Shown here one piece after another: positions 1-9,659 of a DNA stretch of 64,000 nucleotides (its first letter is position 1; each line of letters opens with the position of its first letter). The stretch lies in the NCBI RefSeq assembly GCF_026914305.1, contig NZ_CP113866.1, positions 1,429,501 to 1,493,500 on the forward strand, read 5' to 3'. The notes under the pieces were generated by a model. The model saw nothing but the letters and a program-made list of their open reading frames with translations, was not told where the DNA came from and ran no database searches. Source of the stretch: Caldicellulosiruptor acetigenus (GTDB taxonomy: Bacteria; Bacillota; Thermoanaerobacteria; Caldicellulosiruptorales; Caldicellulosiruptoraceae). Position numbers and translations under genes: made by a program.

Positions 1-658
1 GGTCGTTTATACTTCTCAACTTTTCAATAACTCTTCTATCAACTGCGTTAAAAGTATCGTTCTGAAGAGTATTTCCACCTGCTATTAAAATTGTATCGGC
101 AATTTCTCCTGATAGTCTATTTATTTCTATATATCTTTTTTCTGTAAGTTTTGTCAAAAGTTCATCCTTCATGTCAAATACCGCGTACAATGCTAGAGTA
201 TTTATTATGTCTTCTGGAAGTTTATATTCTGAAAAATCGTTTGTCTTGTTATTCAAAACATCCACAAACGTTCTTTTTACTTTTACAATTCTTGCTAACT
301 TTATTTGATTTTTTCTCAAAAAATCTATTAGGTCGTTGTATGAATAATCTGTTGATGTTACAATGAGACTTACAACTGCATTACTTTTGCATGTTTTGAG
401 ATATGCATTTACTAGAGTGTCATTTATTTTTCCCAGTTGATTTATCTGCGATTTGTACTCATCAATCTCTTTTAAAAGCCTGTCATTTTCTTTTTTTAAC
501 TCAACTAAATTCTTATCTATAAGGCTTAACTGCTGCTGAAACTGTTTTTGAACAAATTTTTCACTATTTACAGAAAATCCAATAAGAATCCCAACTCCAA
601 GAGCAACAAAGATAGAAGCAATAGTAATAACGAAATATTTTATACTAACTCCATTCAT
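1..658 (-). CDS. steB: SteB/MctB-like membrane protein (3' end cut by window edge)
   Basis: Partial gene: about 219 codons are visible and the C-terminus lies outside the window. The start ATG is preceded by a good ribosome-binding site (AGGTAGGAAAG). The protein opens with MNGVSIKYFVITIASIFVAL, one N-terminal membrane helix (about residues 7-30). A charged coiled coil (about 32-80) and a soluble, probably extracytoplasmic domain follow. This is the layout of the MctB/DUF3186 family, often labelled copper transporter. In Corynebacterium a member of this family, SteB, works with SteA in cell separation. Here the gene sits directly downstream of steA with a 6-nt gap, so a SteB role is more likely than copper transport. 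The family call is fairly firm; the function is inferred from context. Confidence 0.72.
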   Translation of the reverse strand, partial: MNGVSIKYFVITIASIFVALGVGILIGFSVNSEKFVQKQFQQQLSLIDKNLVELKKENDRLLKEIDEYKSQINQLGKINDTLVNAYLKTCKSNAVVSLIVTSTDYSYNDLIDFLRKNQIKLARIVKVKRTFVDVLNNKTNDFSEYKLPEDIINTLALYAVFDMKDELLTKLTEKRYIEINRLSGEIADTILIAGGNTLQNDTFNAVDRRVIEKLRSIND

Positions 659-664
659 TCTTTC

Positions 665-1780
665 CTACCTCAAGATTACTCTCAGTTTTAGTTGAATCAA
701 ATAGAAAAAGTACTGAAAAGGTGGGGTTACCATGAGGATTGCAAGTATAGGAATAAGTGCAGAAAACAACAAAACCCCGATATATTTGAAACTTACCTTT
801 TCAGTATAAAGCTTGGATACACCTCGTGCATCCACAAGCTTTGAACCTATTTTTAGCCTGACCAGAAAAGTGCTTGACATTCCTTTTCGACCTTTCTCTA
901 AAAAATCAAGCATACTGCTGTGAGAACCAACCGAAACTATCAGTTCTGCTCCCTTTTCATAAGCCAAAAGCAAAGCCACATCTTCACTTGTGCCAGGACA
1001 TGCTATTGTTTTTGCCTCAAGTCCCAAAGCCTGTATCCTTTTGAGCCCTGGCGCATATCCATTCGGATATGAATGAACAATTATCTCGTCACATTTGTAA
1101 AGACTTTCTTCAGACACACTATCCATATCCCCAATTATAATGTTTGGTCTTATCTTTTCCTCAAGCAATGCATCAGCAGCACCATCAACTGCAATCACTA
1201 CCGGTTTTATCTCTGTAATATAGCCTTTTATTGCTTTTATATCTTTTTTAAAACTGCTCCCTCTTGTCACAACAAGTACATGTCTTCCAGCTATTTTGGT
1301 TGAAATGTCAGGCATTTCAAATTGTCCTAAGATAAATCCTTTTTCCTTTTTCGCATACTCTAAGGTATTTTCTATAAAATCTTCCAAAAGATTTTCCATT
1401 TCTTTGAAACTCTTTTGATAAAAAGATTCAAACTCTTCTTTAGAAAGATATTTTGCATCACACAGATAATTGCCGTTTAAAAATATCTTATCATCTTTGA
1501 TTTCTATAATGTCCCCTTCTCTTATTCGATTAAATACATCTTCCCCTAAATTATCAATTATAATCACATCGTGTGAAAGAAGAATCTTCGCACCAACTGC
1601 TGGAAACTTCCCAGTAAAAGACTTAGCACAGTTAATTACCACCTTTACTTTTTTTTCTAAGAGAGAATATGCAGCTACCTCATCAATATCCTCGTGCAAT
1701 ATGACAGGTATCTCCCCTGGTCTTAATCTTTTAACTAAGTTCTTGGTCCTTCTATCAATCCTTACCTTGCCTTTTATCAT
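665..1780 (-). CDS. steA: SteA-like cytokinetic ring protein (TPPK-like domain)
   Basis: About 371 residues. The middle of the protein (about 190-290) carries a thiamine-pyrophosphokinase-like fold with VVIAVDGAADALLE followed by IIIGDMDSVSEE. The C-terminus ends in a hydrophobic segment (about 335-360). This is the architecture of proteins now named putative cytokinetic ring protein SteA, which were once called thiamine pyrophosphokinase-related. True thiamine pyrophosphokinases are about 210 residues and soluble, so that activity is unlikely. A GTG lies one codon upstream; the ATG at 1780 was chosen because it overlaps the mgsA stop (TGATGA). It follows mgsA and precedes the SteB-like gene in a shape/division operon, which supports a division-site role. 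Confidence 0.8.
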   Translation of the reverse strand: MIKGKVRIDRRTKNLVKRLRPGEIPVILHEDIDEVAAYSLLEKKVKVVINCAKSFTGKFPAVGAKILLSHDVIIIDNLGEDVFNRIREGDIIEIKDDKIFLNGNYLCDAKYLSKEEFESFYQKSFKEMENLLEDFIENTLEYAKKEKGFILGQFEMPDISTKIAGRHVLVVTRGSSFKKDIKAIKGYITEIKPVVIAVDGAADALLEEKIRPNIIIGDMDSVSEESLYKCDEIIVHSYPNGYAPGLKRIQALGLEAKTIACPGTSEDVALLLAYEKGAELIVSVGSHSSMLDFLEKGRKGMSSTFLVRLKIGSKLVDARGVSKLYTEKVSFKYIGVLLFSALIPILAILMVTPPFQYFFYLIQLKLRVILR

Positions 1781-2205
1781 CACTTATCACTCTTGTTTTT
1801 TTGCAGTTTTGGATTTACAATTTCACGCCATGATAAGTCTCCTCTATCAAGGGCTTTTATCAAAAGTTCTGCTGTTGCAATGTTTGTTGCAAGAGGAATA
1901 TTATGGACATCACAAAGACGCAAAAGTGCATTCACATCTGGTTCATGAGGCTGAGCTGTAAGAGGGTCTCTCAAAAATATCACCATGTCAATCTGATTGT
2001 ATGCAATTAAAGACCCTATCTGCTGGTCCCCTCCGAGCGGACCTGGAAGAAATCTATGAACTTCAAGCCCTGTTGCTTCCTGAATTAACCTTCCAGTAGT
2101 TCCTGTCGCATATAATGTGTGTTTTGACAATATAAACTTATAAGCTATTGCAAATTGAACCATAAGTTCTTTTTTCTTATCATGGGCAATAAGTGCTATA
2201 TTCAT
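1780..2205 (-). CDS. mgsA: methylglyoxal synthase
   Basis: Converts dihydroxyacetone phosphate to methylglyoxal and phosphate, a cytosolic bypass of lower glycolysis. The product has about 141 residues, close to the family length. Visible motifs are the N-terminal [12 protein letters not shown], the phosphate loop region ATGTTGRLI, and the catalytic stretch [10 protein letters not shown] with the expected Asp, plus [14 protein letters not shown]. The ATG at 2205 was preferred over a GTG three codons earlier because GAGGTG sits 6 nt upstream of it and overlaps the GTG. It is embedded between rodA and steA, an unusual place for a metabolic enzyme. The assignment is strong. Confidence 0.95.
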   Translation of the reverse strand: MNIALIAHDKKKELMVQFAIAYKFILSKHTLYATGTTGRLIQEATGLEVHRFLPGPLGGDQQIGSLIAYNQIDMVIFLRDPLTAQPHEPDVNALLRLCDVHNIPLATNIATAELLIKALDRGDLSWREIVNPKLQKNKSDK

Positions 2206-2215
2206 TCTCTTCACC

Positions 2216-3325
2216 TCAAAACATAGTTTTTATATTTTCCCTATAAATGCTTTGCACAATTCCAAGTGATGCCATGGAAGTAAGCATCGAGCTTCCACCA
2301 TAGCTTACAAACGGCAGAGGAATTCCAGTCACAGGCATTATCCCAAGAGTCATTGCAATATTGACAAACATCTGAAAACTAAACATACCTGCAACCCCAG
2401 CAACAATGTAAGATGCAAGCTTTTCTTTGCATGTGGAAGCTATTCTAATAAGGTTCAGTATAAGCAGCGCATATACTGTTATTATAATTATACATCCTAC
2501 AAAACCAAGTTCTTCCCCTGCCACACCAAATATAAAGTCGGATTCTTTCACAGGAAGATAATCAAGCCTGTTGATTGTTCCCATAAATAAGCCTTTGCCA
2601 AATACTCTACCTGACCCTATAGCTATCTGAGAGTATATTACCTGCCATCCTTTTCCCATCGGGTCAAGCTGGGGATTTAAAAATATTCTTATTCTATCTT
2701 TTTGATATTCATGAAGAACAAATTCCCATGCAATAGGAATAAACACCAAAAGTGCACCAATTGCTGCGTAGAAATATCTCAAGTCCAGCCCTGCAACAAA
2801 TAAAATTGTAGCAATTATGGCGATGAACACAGAAGCTGTTCCCAAGTCGGGCTGTTTTAAAACAAGAACTATAGGAATTGCAGTGAAAATCAATACTTTG
2901 ACCAATGTTTTAAACTTATTAATATTTTCCTGCATTGTAACAACTTTTGCAAAAAATACTACCATGAGCAATTTAGAAATCTCAGACGGCTGAAACGAAA
3001 ATGGTCCAATTTTTATCCATCTCTGACCACCAAGTACATTTATACCTTTTATGTCTACATACAAAAGCAGAATAACCATTATCATATAAATAATAACATA
3101 AAAGTTTGCAAATATTCTATAGTCAATTAATGAAAAAACGAAGTATAAGCTCAGTCCCAAACAAAACCAGATGACTTGCGAAATTACCAATTTATATTTT
3201 CCTGTCTCCAGAACGTTTGTCGCACTCGCAATTAAAATAAAGCCAATAAGACAAAGAATTATCATTAAGATGGTTATGAAAACATTGAACCTTTTTTTTA
3301 TGGTCTCTTTGTTTTTCACTATCAT
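2216..3325 (-). CDS. rodA: rod-shape glycosyltransferase RodA (SEDS family)
   Basis: A 369-residue polytopic membrane protein with about ten hydrophobic segments, of the FtsW/RodA/SpoVE family (peptidoglycan glycan-chain polymerases that pair with a class B PBP). Family hallmarks are visible: [16 protein letters not shown] in the middle, and near the C-terminus [18 protein letters not shown]. The position in one operon with mreBCD and PBP2 supports RodA rather than FtsW or SpoVE. It is separated from minE by 1 nt and from mgsA by about 10 nt, so co-transcription is likely. Confidence 0.92.
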   Translation of the reverse strand: MIVKNKETIKKRFNVFITILMIILCLIGFILIASATNVLETGKYKLVISQVIWFCLGLSLYFVFSLIDYRIFANFYVIIYMIMVILLLYVDIKGINVLGGQRWIKIGPFSFQPSEISKLLMVVFFAKVVTMQENINKFKTLVKVLIFTAIPIVLVLKQPDLGTASVFIAIIATILFVAGLDLRYFYAAIGALLVFIPIAWEFVLHEYQKDRIRIFLNPQLDPMGKGWQVIYSQIAIGSGRVFGKGLFMGTINRLDYLPVKESDFIFGVAGEELGFVGCIIIITVYALLILNLIRIASTCKEKLASYIVAGVAGMFSFQMFVNIAMTLGIMPVTGIPLPFVSYGGSSMLTSMASLGIVQSIYRENIKTMF

Positions 3326-3326
3326 T

Positions 3327-3629
3327 TTAATCGTCAGCCTCGTTGTTTAAAATCTCAGATTTCTTTACAGATTTTATAGGAATATTGGCAATAAGTGCAG
3401 GAACAAATTCGCCTTTCTGCTCAGACGGTGTTCTGGTTATTTGAATTTCCAAGAGTTTGTCGTCAATCACTATGTATTTTTGTATAGCCTTCAAAATCTC
3501 ATTCTTTATCATCTCTAAAAGTTCTGGAGACACGTTTGCCCTGTCGTGAATAATAACAAGTTTTAGCCTCTCCTTTGCAATGTCTTTTGAAGATTGTTTG
3601 TTAAAGAACTTGTTAAAGAATTCAAACAT
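3327..3629 (-). CDS. minE: cell division topological specificity factor MinE
   Basis: A 100-residue protein matching MinE in size and layout. It has an N-terminal membrane-targeting amphipathic stretch (MFEFFNKFFNK), then the anti-MinCD helix region with AKERLKLVIIHDRANVSP, then the topological specificity domain (LLEMIKNEILKAI). MinE stimulates MinD ATPase and drives oscillation of MinCD away from midcell. A strong ribosome-binding site (GGAGGAATAAAG) precedes the ATG. It lies directly after minD. MinE is absent from many Gram-positive bacteria, which use DivIVA instead, so its presence is informative. Confidence 0.93.
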   Translation of the reverse strand: MFEFFNKFFNKQSSKDIAKERLKLVIIHDRANVSPELLEMIKNEILKAIQKYIVIDDKLLEIQITRTPSEQKGEFVPALIANIPIKSVKKSEILNNEADD

Positions 3630-3640
3630 CTTTATTCCTC

Positions 3641-4441
3641 CTACGAATTATTTAACCCCAAAAGCCTTTTTAGCCTGCTCAAAAAACCTGAATTTTCTTC
3701 CTCGCCCACAATAGGAATATTCTCACCCAGAATTCTTCTTGCAATATTCCTATACTCTTGCCCCGCCTTTGATTTTTCGTCCATTACCACAGGTTCTCCT
3801 TTATTGGTGGAGATTATAATCTTTTCATCATCAGGAATTATCCCAAGAAGTTCTATTGAAAGAATTTCTAAAATATCATCAATGTCCATCATATCTCCAC
3901 GCTTTACCATATCAAACCTTATTCTGTTTATGATGAGCTTAGGGTTGTGAAGCTCATATGCTTCCAAAAGACCAATAATTCTGTCGGCGTCACGTACAGC
4001 AGAAACTTCCGGGGTTGTCACCACAATTGCTTTTTGTGCACCTGCAATTGCATTTTTAAAGCCTTGCTCAATCCCCGCAGGACAGTCAATCAAGATAAAA
4101 TCAAAATCGTCCTTCAACTGTTCGCACAAAGCCTTCATCTGCTCAGGTGAAACGGCAGTTTTGTCTTTTGACTGAGCAGCAGGAAGCAAATAAAGCCCAT
4201 CAAATCTTTTATCTTTAATTAGTGCCTGTTTTGGCTTGCATCTTCCTTCAACAACATCCACAATGTCAAACACAATTCTGTTCTCAAGTCCCATAACAAC
4301 ATCTAAATTCCTAAGACCTATATCAGCATCAATCAAAAGCACCCTTTTTCCCAAAACGCTCAAATATGTCCCTACATTTGCAGTGGTTGTTGTCTTTCCA
4401 ACTCCACCTTTACCAGATGTAATTACATAAACCTCTCCCAT
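3641..4441 (-). CDS. minD: septum site-determining ATPase MinD
   Basis: A 266-residue ParA/MinD-type ATPase. The deviant Walker A motif GKGGVGKTTTTAN is at residues 10-22, followed by LLIDADIGLRNLDVVMG and IDCPAGIEQGF. The C-terminus ends in the basic amphipathic helix SGFLSRLKRLLGLNNS, which anchors MinD to the membrane when ATP-bound. It recruits MinC and is displaced by MinE, positioning the Z-ring. It lies between minC and minE in the usual order, and the start is supported by GGAGAG upstream. Confidence 0.96.
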   Translation of the reverse strand: MGEVYVITSGKGGVGKTTTTANVGTYLSVLGKRVLLIDADIGLRNLDVVMGLENRIVFDIVDVVEGRCKPKQALIKDKRFDGLYLLPAAQSKDKTAVSPEQMKALCEQLKDDFDFILIDCPAGIEQGFKNAIAGAQKAIVVTTPEVSAVRDADRIIGLLEAYELHNPKLIINRIRFDMVKRGDMMDIDDILEILSIELLGIIPDDEKIIISTNKGEPVVMDEKSKAGQEYRNIARRILGENIPIVGEEENSGFLSRLKRLLGLNNS

Positions 4442-4469
4442 CTTCTAAAACTCTCCTTTTTTCGTTTTT

Positions 4470-5117
4470 TTAAAATTGCGTAACAGGCTTAACAACTATC
4501 GTATCATTTTCTATATAAGCAATCTCAGCAACTGACTTTTCACGTTTATTTTCCTCATCAGGTGCCCTTGCAATTATATTGGCAATCCTGATTTGAACAG
4601 GGTCCATCTCAAGCGCAAAAACGACAGCATTTTTGTTCCCTGAAATGCCCGCATGTGCAATCCCTCTGAGCGCTCCCAGGACAATAATGTTATTTTTGGA
4701 TATCACCTCTGCTCCGGGATTTACATCCCCTATAATTATCAGATCAGACTCTGAGGTTATAACTTGTCCTGAACGCAGAGTACCTTTGTGCACCTTTGCA
4801 TTGAGCTTTTCTTCTTTTATATTTTCAACTCGTTCCTCTGAAGTCGAAATAAGATTATGAAAACTAATCTCGTCCCATGGAAATATTATATCATGCACTC
4901 CTCCAAATGTCTTCATTATCTCTATTAGCTTTTGAAGCTCATAACTGTTAAGCTTCCTTCCAATGAACTGGATAGGAATCTCATATCCTGAAAAAAAATT
5001 TTTGCCGTTTATAACTTTTTGCTTAAAATGATCACAGATTGTCTCAAAATCACAACTGCTATCCAAAATGACAGCAATTCCTTTCCCAAACCCTTTTAAC
5101 ACAACAGGTTCATTCAA
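4470..5117 (-). CDS. minC: septum site-determining protein MinC
   Basis: A 215-residue inhibitor of FtsZ polymerisation. The N-terminal half is the FtsZ-interacting domain. The C-terminal half (about 105-205) is the right-handed beta-helix, recognised by HKGTLRSGQVITSESDLIII, then DVNPGAEVISKNNIIVLG and LRGIAHAGISGN, ending in RIANIIARAP, a region used for dimerisation and MinD binding. The start codon is TTG, supported by GGGAGGG 6 nt upstream. It is the first gene of the minCDE set and follows the PBP2 gene by 17 nt. Confidence 0.94.
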   Translation of the reverse strand: MNEPVVLKGFGKGIAVILDSSCDFETICDHFKQKVINGKNFFSGYEIPIQFIGRKLNSYELQKLIEIMKTFGGVHDIIFPWDEISFHNLISTSEERVENIKEEKLNAKVHKGTLRSGQVITSESDLIIIGDVNPGAEVISKNNIIVLGALRGIAHAGISGNKNAVVFALEMDPVQIRIANIIARAPDEENKREKSVAEIAYIENDTIVVKPVTQF

Positions 5118-5134
5118 ACCAAACCCTCCCCCTT

Positions 5135-7237
5135 TTATGGCCTCTCTTCTTGTTGCGAAGGCAAATTAAAATATGCATCTATTATATCCCTTGCAACATA
5201 CGCAGCATATGAACCATGCCCACCATTTTCCAAAACTATAGCAAAGGCAATCTGGGGGTCATCATAAGGTGCAAAACCAACAAACCAAGCATGTGCAGCC
5301 GATGAGTTTGAATACTGTGATGTCCCTGTTTTCCCTGCCACTGTAAACGGCAAATCCTTGAACGCTTGTCTTGCTGTTCCTCCCTCTTCACTTGTAACAC
5401 TTTTCATTCCTTCAAAAACTGCCTTTTTTGTTGATTCATACATTTTTACCCTGCTGAGTACTTTTGGCACAGACTTATAGATGACTTTCCCATTGGCATC
5501 CACAATCTTGTCTATGAGGTTCACCTGATATCTTGTCCCCCCATTTGCAACAGTTGCAATAAAACTTGCCATCTGGATAGGTGTAAATGCATTTATAGAC
5601 TGACCAATAGCTGCTAAAACTGTATCACCAGGATACCAAGGTTGATTAAAGATTTTCTTTTTATTCTCTTCATTCGCAAGTATACCGTTTGATTCACCAT
5701 CGAGTTGAATCCCAGTTTTCCCACCAAGACCAAATAGTGTTGCATACCTGTCAATCCTTTCTATACCAAGTCTTCTTCCGGTTTCATAGAAAAATACGTT
5801 ACAAGAAACTTTAAGAGCATCAACAACATTTACCCAGCCATGCGTGGTTCGATATCTATTCCACAGCCAGCATGCAGGAGTAAACCCTGACTTTGCGTAA
5901 TACATATATCTACCTGTATCCAATATTTTTTCGTCTGGCTTGATGACACCTTCCTGAAGACCTGCAATCGCTGAGAGTATCTTAAAAGTTGAACCAGGAG
6001 GATAAACCCCGGCAATTGCCCTGTTGAACATTGGTCTTGTGGGGTCATTAATCAGCTTATTCCATTCACTGGTAGTGATGCCTTTTATAAATATGTTAGG
6101 ATTGTATGAAGGATAACTTGTGAGAGCAAGAACATTGCCTGTTTTTACATCAATTACCACAGCAGCACCACTGTTTGCTTTTGGGAATCTCTCACCATAA
6201 TCACCATTTCTTATCTTTTCTAAAACTTTTTTGAGCGACTCATAAGCAACTTTCTGAAGCTTAGAGTCTATGGTCAGATAGACATTTGCTCCCTTTGTTG
6301 GTTGTTTTTCTATCTTGACATCATTTATCCTTCCAAACTTGTCAACTTCAATGAGCTGCAGTCCATCCTTGCCACGCAAATAATCTTCGCACTTTTTTTC
6401 TATTCCCTCAACACCAATTAAACTATCCTGAGAATATCCTTTGTCTTTTAACTTTTCGTATTGTTCTTGAGTTATTTTACCTATCCTTCCTACCACGAAC
6501 GCGTTGTATATTGCATCCTTGTAAATTCTTACTGCCTTTGCTTCTATGTTTACAAACGAAAAATCTCTGCGCCTTTCTTCAATCTCAGCAATAGTCTTCA
6601 TGGAAATGTCAATTGCAATTGTAACAGGTTGATACATTTGATAATAGTTATAAAAAAGCATATCTTCAATAGCCATTACCTGAAGAGTAGTTTGCAGGTC
6701 AAGATTTTCTGGAATATAAAATTTCTTTCTCAAAAATTCAAAAACTTGCTGCGCAGAAAAATTCGAAGGAATGTCTCTATCTTTTTTCCATTGTATTTCT
6801 ACTTTTTTTGCAAGTTTCTTGTCTGCAATACCAAAATTAAATCTGATAGGATTTATGTCAATTTTAAATTGATTTATGATTTTGTCTCCATTTTTATTTA
6901 GAATATTCACAATCTCTATTATCTTTTTTGTAAACTCTCTTTTCTGACTTTCAGTTCGAAGCTGCTGAGTTTTCATAATCTGGAGAACATAGGCAGGCCT
7001 GTTGTCAGCAAGTGGTTTACCATTTCTATCGTAAATAATACCCCTTGGCGCTTCCAAGTTTGCTTTTTGCATCAACTTCTTTTCAGAAAGTTCATAGTAA
7101 TAATCTCCCTTTACAAGCTGTAAATAGCTCAAGCGCCCAGTTAGAATTAACACAAGGCATATAAAAAGTATGTATAAAAAAGTCCACCTATTAAATACGT
7201 TTTTTTCTTTTAACTTTTCTATAAACAATATCTTCAT
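5135..7237 (-). CDS. mrdA: penicillin-binding protein 2 (class B transpeptidase)
   Basis: A 700-residue class B PBP of the elongation machinery. There is one N-terminal membrane helix (about 18-38), then the dimerisation/pedestal domain beginning LEAPRGIIYDRNGKPLADNR. The transpeptidase domain has all three motifs: SxxK as S416-T-F-K419 in YPPGSTFKIL, SxN as S478-C-N480, and KTG in VAGKTGTSQYS. It cross-links lateral-wall peptidoglycan made by RodA. It starts with ATG overlapping the end of mreD by 4 nt, and minC follows. Similar in size to other Firmicute PBP2 proteins. Confidence 0.95.
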   Translation of the reverse strand: MKILFIEKLKEKNVFNRWTFLYILFICLVLILTGRLSYLQLVKGDYYYELSEKKLMQKANLEAPRGIIYDRNGKPLADNRPAYVLQIMKTQQLRTESQKREFTKKIIEIVNILNKNGDKIINQFKIDINPIRFNFGIADKKLAKKVEIQWKKDRDIPSNFSAQQVFEFLRKKFYIPENLDLQTTLQVMAIEDMLFYNYYQMYQPVTIAIDISMKTIAEIEERRRDFSFVNIEAKAVRIYKDAIYNAFVVGRIGKITQEQYEKLKDKGYSQDSLIGVEGIEKKCEDYLRGKDGLQLIEVDKFGRINDVKIEKQPTKGANVYLTIDSKLQKVAYESLKKVLEKIRNGDYGERFPKANSGAAVVIDVKTGNVLALTSYPSYNPNIFIKGITTSEWNKLINDPTRPMFNRAIAGVYPPGSTFKILSAIAGLQEGVIKPDEKILDTGRYMYYAKSGFTPACWLWNRYRTTHGWVNVVDALKVSCNVFFYETGRRLGIERIDRYATLFGLGGKTGIQLDGESNGILANEENKKKIFNQPWYPGDTVLAAIGQSINAFTPIQMASFIATVANGGTRYQVNLIDKIVDANGKVIYKSVPKVLSRVKMYESTKKAVFEGMKSVTSEEGGTARQAFKDLPFTVAGKTGTSQYSNSSAAHAWFVGFAPYDDPQIAFAIVLENGGHGSYAAYVARDIIDAYFNLPSQQEERP

Positions 7238-7758
7238 TCTTCTTTCAAATTTCTCCCCTTTTTGAGTTTCAGTAAGTATTTACTTTCTCTCAACACAGTA
7301 AAGTAAATGAATATTCCAAATACTGAGTCAAGAATAAATTGAATGATAGAATTACTCAAAAATACTGAAGGTAGTGGTATTCTATTAAAAGCAATACCTA
7401 TTGTAATATATTGTAATAAATTCAAAGAAAAGATGTATATTAAAAGAAACAACAGAAATATCTCAACCCTTTGCAGATAAATCTTTTCTTTAAGTCTATT
7501 TGAGATAATTACAAGTAAAACCATTAAAAAGAGGTTTAAGAAAAAGCTATTTGAAAATAAAAAACAAAAAACAAAAATAATAAACAGATTAGCTATTATT
7601 GCATCTGAAAAATCAAAAAATATAGCGTTACTAACAATGAGTGGTAAAAAAAGTATTACAGTGTTTCCTTTTATTTGAATAACTTCTTGTAGTACTGTTT
7701 GAAAAATAATTGCAATAACAATGTTTATCCCATGCAAAATTAGCTTATTTTTGAGCAA
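7234..7758 (-). CDS. mreD: rod shape-determining protein MreD
   Basis: A 174-residue, very hydrophobic protein with about five membrane segments and few charged residues until the Lys/Arg-rich C-terminus (LRESKYLLKLKKGRNLKEE). The sequence is poorly conserved, as is usual for MreD; the call rests on size, topology and the invariant mreB-mreC-mreD-PBP2 order. It starts with TTG overlapping the mreC end region, with AGGTG upstream. MreD is the integral membrane component of the elongasome. Confidence 0.88.
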   Translation of the reverse strand: MLKNKLILHGINIVIAIIFQTVLQEVIQIKGNTVILFLPLIVSNAIFFDFSDAIIANLFIIFVFCFLFSNSFFLNLFLMVLLVIISNRLKEKIYLQRVEIFLLFLLIYIFSLNLLQYITIGIAFNRIPLPSVFLSNSIIQFILDSVFGIFIYFTVLRESKYLLKLKKGRNLKEE

Positions 7759-7759
7759 T

Positions 7760-8611
7760 TTACTTCACACCTACCGACAAATTTATATCTTTTACCTGCT
7801 TTATTACCATCACATATTCTACATTTTCGATGTCAACTAAAGGTTCTATTAAAATGTTTTTGGTAAGCTCAAACCTGTCGTTTTTTATCTGCACAACCTT
7901 GCCAATGGCAATTCCTTTTGGAAATATCTCTCCCATCCCAGAGGTTATAACAATATCATTAAGTTTAATCTTAGAATCTTTCGAAATATACCTCAGCTCA
8001 CATAACCTTTTTGACAAAAGATTGACACTCCCTCTTACAACACCAATTTCTCTTGTTCGCACAACCATAGCAGATGCTGAAAAATCAGGGTCAAGCAGCG
8101 TCACTACTTTTGCCCAATTTGCTCCCGTATCTACAACATATCCTATCAGTCCTTGGTTGTTGATAACAACCATGTTTTTCTTTATGCCGTTTTTTTCTCC
8201 TTTGTCGATGATAAAAAAACTAAGCCAGGCTTCTTGAGATCTCTGAACAACTCTGGCAATTTCAAAACTTGCGGCCAACCCAATTTGTTCTTTGAGCCCC
8301 AAAAGTTCTTTTAATTTTGCATTTTCACTTTTTATCTCTTCAATGGTAATTTTATCTGTATTTAACTTATTCAGCTCTTCTTTTAATCGCTTGTTCTCAG
8401 CAATGATTTGGTTGAGATGAAATATTCCGTTTATATATTCTCTTATGTCTCTGATAATCTTAACTACTTGGGAATTTGCAGGAATATATCCCTCTTTCAA
8501 TTTTCTCGAGACAATATTTGAATCATAGTTTTTGAGGGATATTACAGTTGCAACTATACTAAATAAAAATGCAAACAAAACAACAATGGTTAATAAAATA
8601 TTTCTTTTCAA
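7760..8611 (-). CDS. mreC: rod shape-determining protein MreC
   Basis: A 283-residue bitopic protein: N-terminal membrane helix (about 5-27), a coiled coil (about 70-105, rich in Lys/Glu/Leu around LIAENKRLKEELNKL), then the extracytoplasmic beta domains with GEKNGIKKNMVVINNQGLIG and VITSGMGEIFPKGIAIGKV. These are family signatures. MreC links MreB filaments to PBP2 and RodA. The start is TTG with GAGGAT upstream. It lies 16 nt downstream of mreB. Confidence 0.95.
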   Translation of the reverse strand: MKRNILLTIVVLFAFLFSIVATVISLKNYDSNIVSRKLKEGYIPANSQVVKIIRDIREYINGIFHLNQIIAENKRLKEELNKLNTDKITIEEIKSENAKLKELLGLKEQIGLAASFEIARVVQRSQEAWLSFFIIDKGEKNGIKKNMVVINNQGLIGYVVDTGANWAKVVTLLDPDFSASAMVVRTREIGVVRGSVNLLSKRLCELRYISKDSKIKLNDIVITSGMGEIFPKGIAIGKVVQIKNDRFELTKNILIEPLVDIENVEYVMVIKQVKDINLSVGVK

Positions 8612-8627
8612 AATATTTCATCCTCCA

Positions 8628-9659
8628 CTATCTTGAGCTCCTGTTAATCATCACATTTCGTAAGGTTTCAATTTCTTCCAGCGCCTTTCCAGCCCCCAGT
8701 GCTACACAATCAAGAGGTCTTTCAGCTATGTGAACAGGAAGACCAGTCTCTTTGCTTATAAGTTTGTCAAGCCCTTTTAAAAGCGCACCACCACCTGTCA
8801 ACATAATCCCTCTTTCCATAATATCTGCTGCAAGCTCTGGTGGAGTTTTTTCAAGAGTTTGTTTTATTGCATCAACAATTGCCATAACAGGTTCTTTTAA
8901 GGCATCTCTTATTTCTGTGGATGAAACCTTTATAGTTTTTGGAAGACCTGTTATAAGGTCTCTTCCTTTTATTTCGTACCATTCTTCCTTTTCAAGAGGA
9001 TATGCAGAGCCAATGTTTATTTTTATCTCCTCTGCAGTTCTATCGCCTATCATTAAGTTGTATTCCTTCTTTATATAGTTTGAAATTGCCTCGTCAAACT
9101 CATCCCCAGCAATTCTGAGGGATTTACTGGTGACAATTCCTCCTAAGGATATCACAGCAACCTCTGACGTACCCCCACCAATATCTACTACCATGCTGCC
9201 AGACGGCTCATCAACAGGAAGTCCTGCACCAATAGCTGCTGCCATAGGTTCTTCCATTATATAAACCTCTTTTGCTCCTGCCTTGTAAGCCGATTCTTCC
9301 ACAGCCCTTCTCTCAACTTCTGTAACACCAGATGGAACACATATCACAACTCTTGGTCTTAACCCAAGAAATGATTTTTTATATGCTTTTTCCATAAAAT
9401 ACTTTAACATGACTTGAGTTGTATAAAAATCAGCTATAACACCATCTTTCAATGGTCTTATTGCCACAATGTTGCCAGGTGTTCGGCCAATCATCTCTTT
9501 TGCTTCATTTCCAACCGCTAAAATCTTTCCAGTGTCTTTTTGAACAGCCACAACAGACGGTTCATTCACAACAATGCCTTTCCCACGTAAATGTACAAGA
9601 GTGTTTGCAGTGCCCAAATCAATTCCCAAATCTCTGTAGAATGATTTTAGAAGTCCCAT
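8628..9659 (-). CDS. mreB: rod shape-determining actin homologue MreB
   Basis: A 343-residue actin-like ATPase. The phosphate-1 motif is [11 protein letters not shown] near residue 13, phosphate-2 is [18 protein letters not shown], and the adenosine motif is [14 protein letters not shown]. It forms membrane-bound filaments that guide lateral wall synthesis. The ATG at 9659 is used here; a GTG one codon upstream overlaps the maf stop codon, and the GGAG of the maf 3' end sits at proper distance from the ATG. The maf gene is immediately upstream and mreC follows. Confidence 0.97.
   Translation of the reverse strand: MGLLKSFYRDLGIDLGTANTLVHLRGKGIVVNEPSVVAVQKDTGKILAVGNEAKEMIGRTPGNIVAIRPLKDGVIADFYTTQVMLKYFMEKAYKKSFLGLRPRVVICVPSGVTEVERRAVEESAYKAGAKEVYIMEEPMAAAIGAGLPVDEPSGSMVVDIGGGTSEVAVISLGGIVTSKSLRIAGDEFDEAISNYIKKEYNLMIGDRTAEEIKINIGSAYPLEKEEWYEIKGRDLITGLPKTIKVSSTEIRDALKEPVMAIVDAIKQTLEKTPPELAADIMERGIMLTGGGALLKGLDKLISKETGLPVHIAERPLDCVALGAGKALEEIETLRNVMINRSSR

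Noticed and set aside
665..1780. thiamine pyrophosphokinase
   Set aside because: The protein is far too long, has a membrane segment and sits in a division operon; only the fold is shared.
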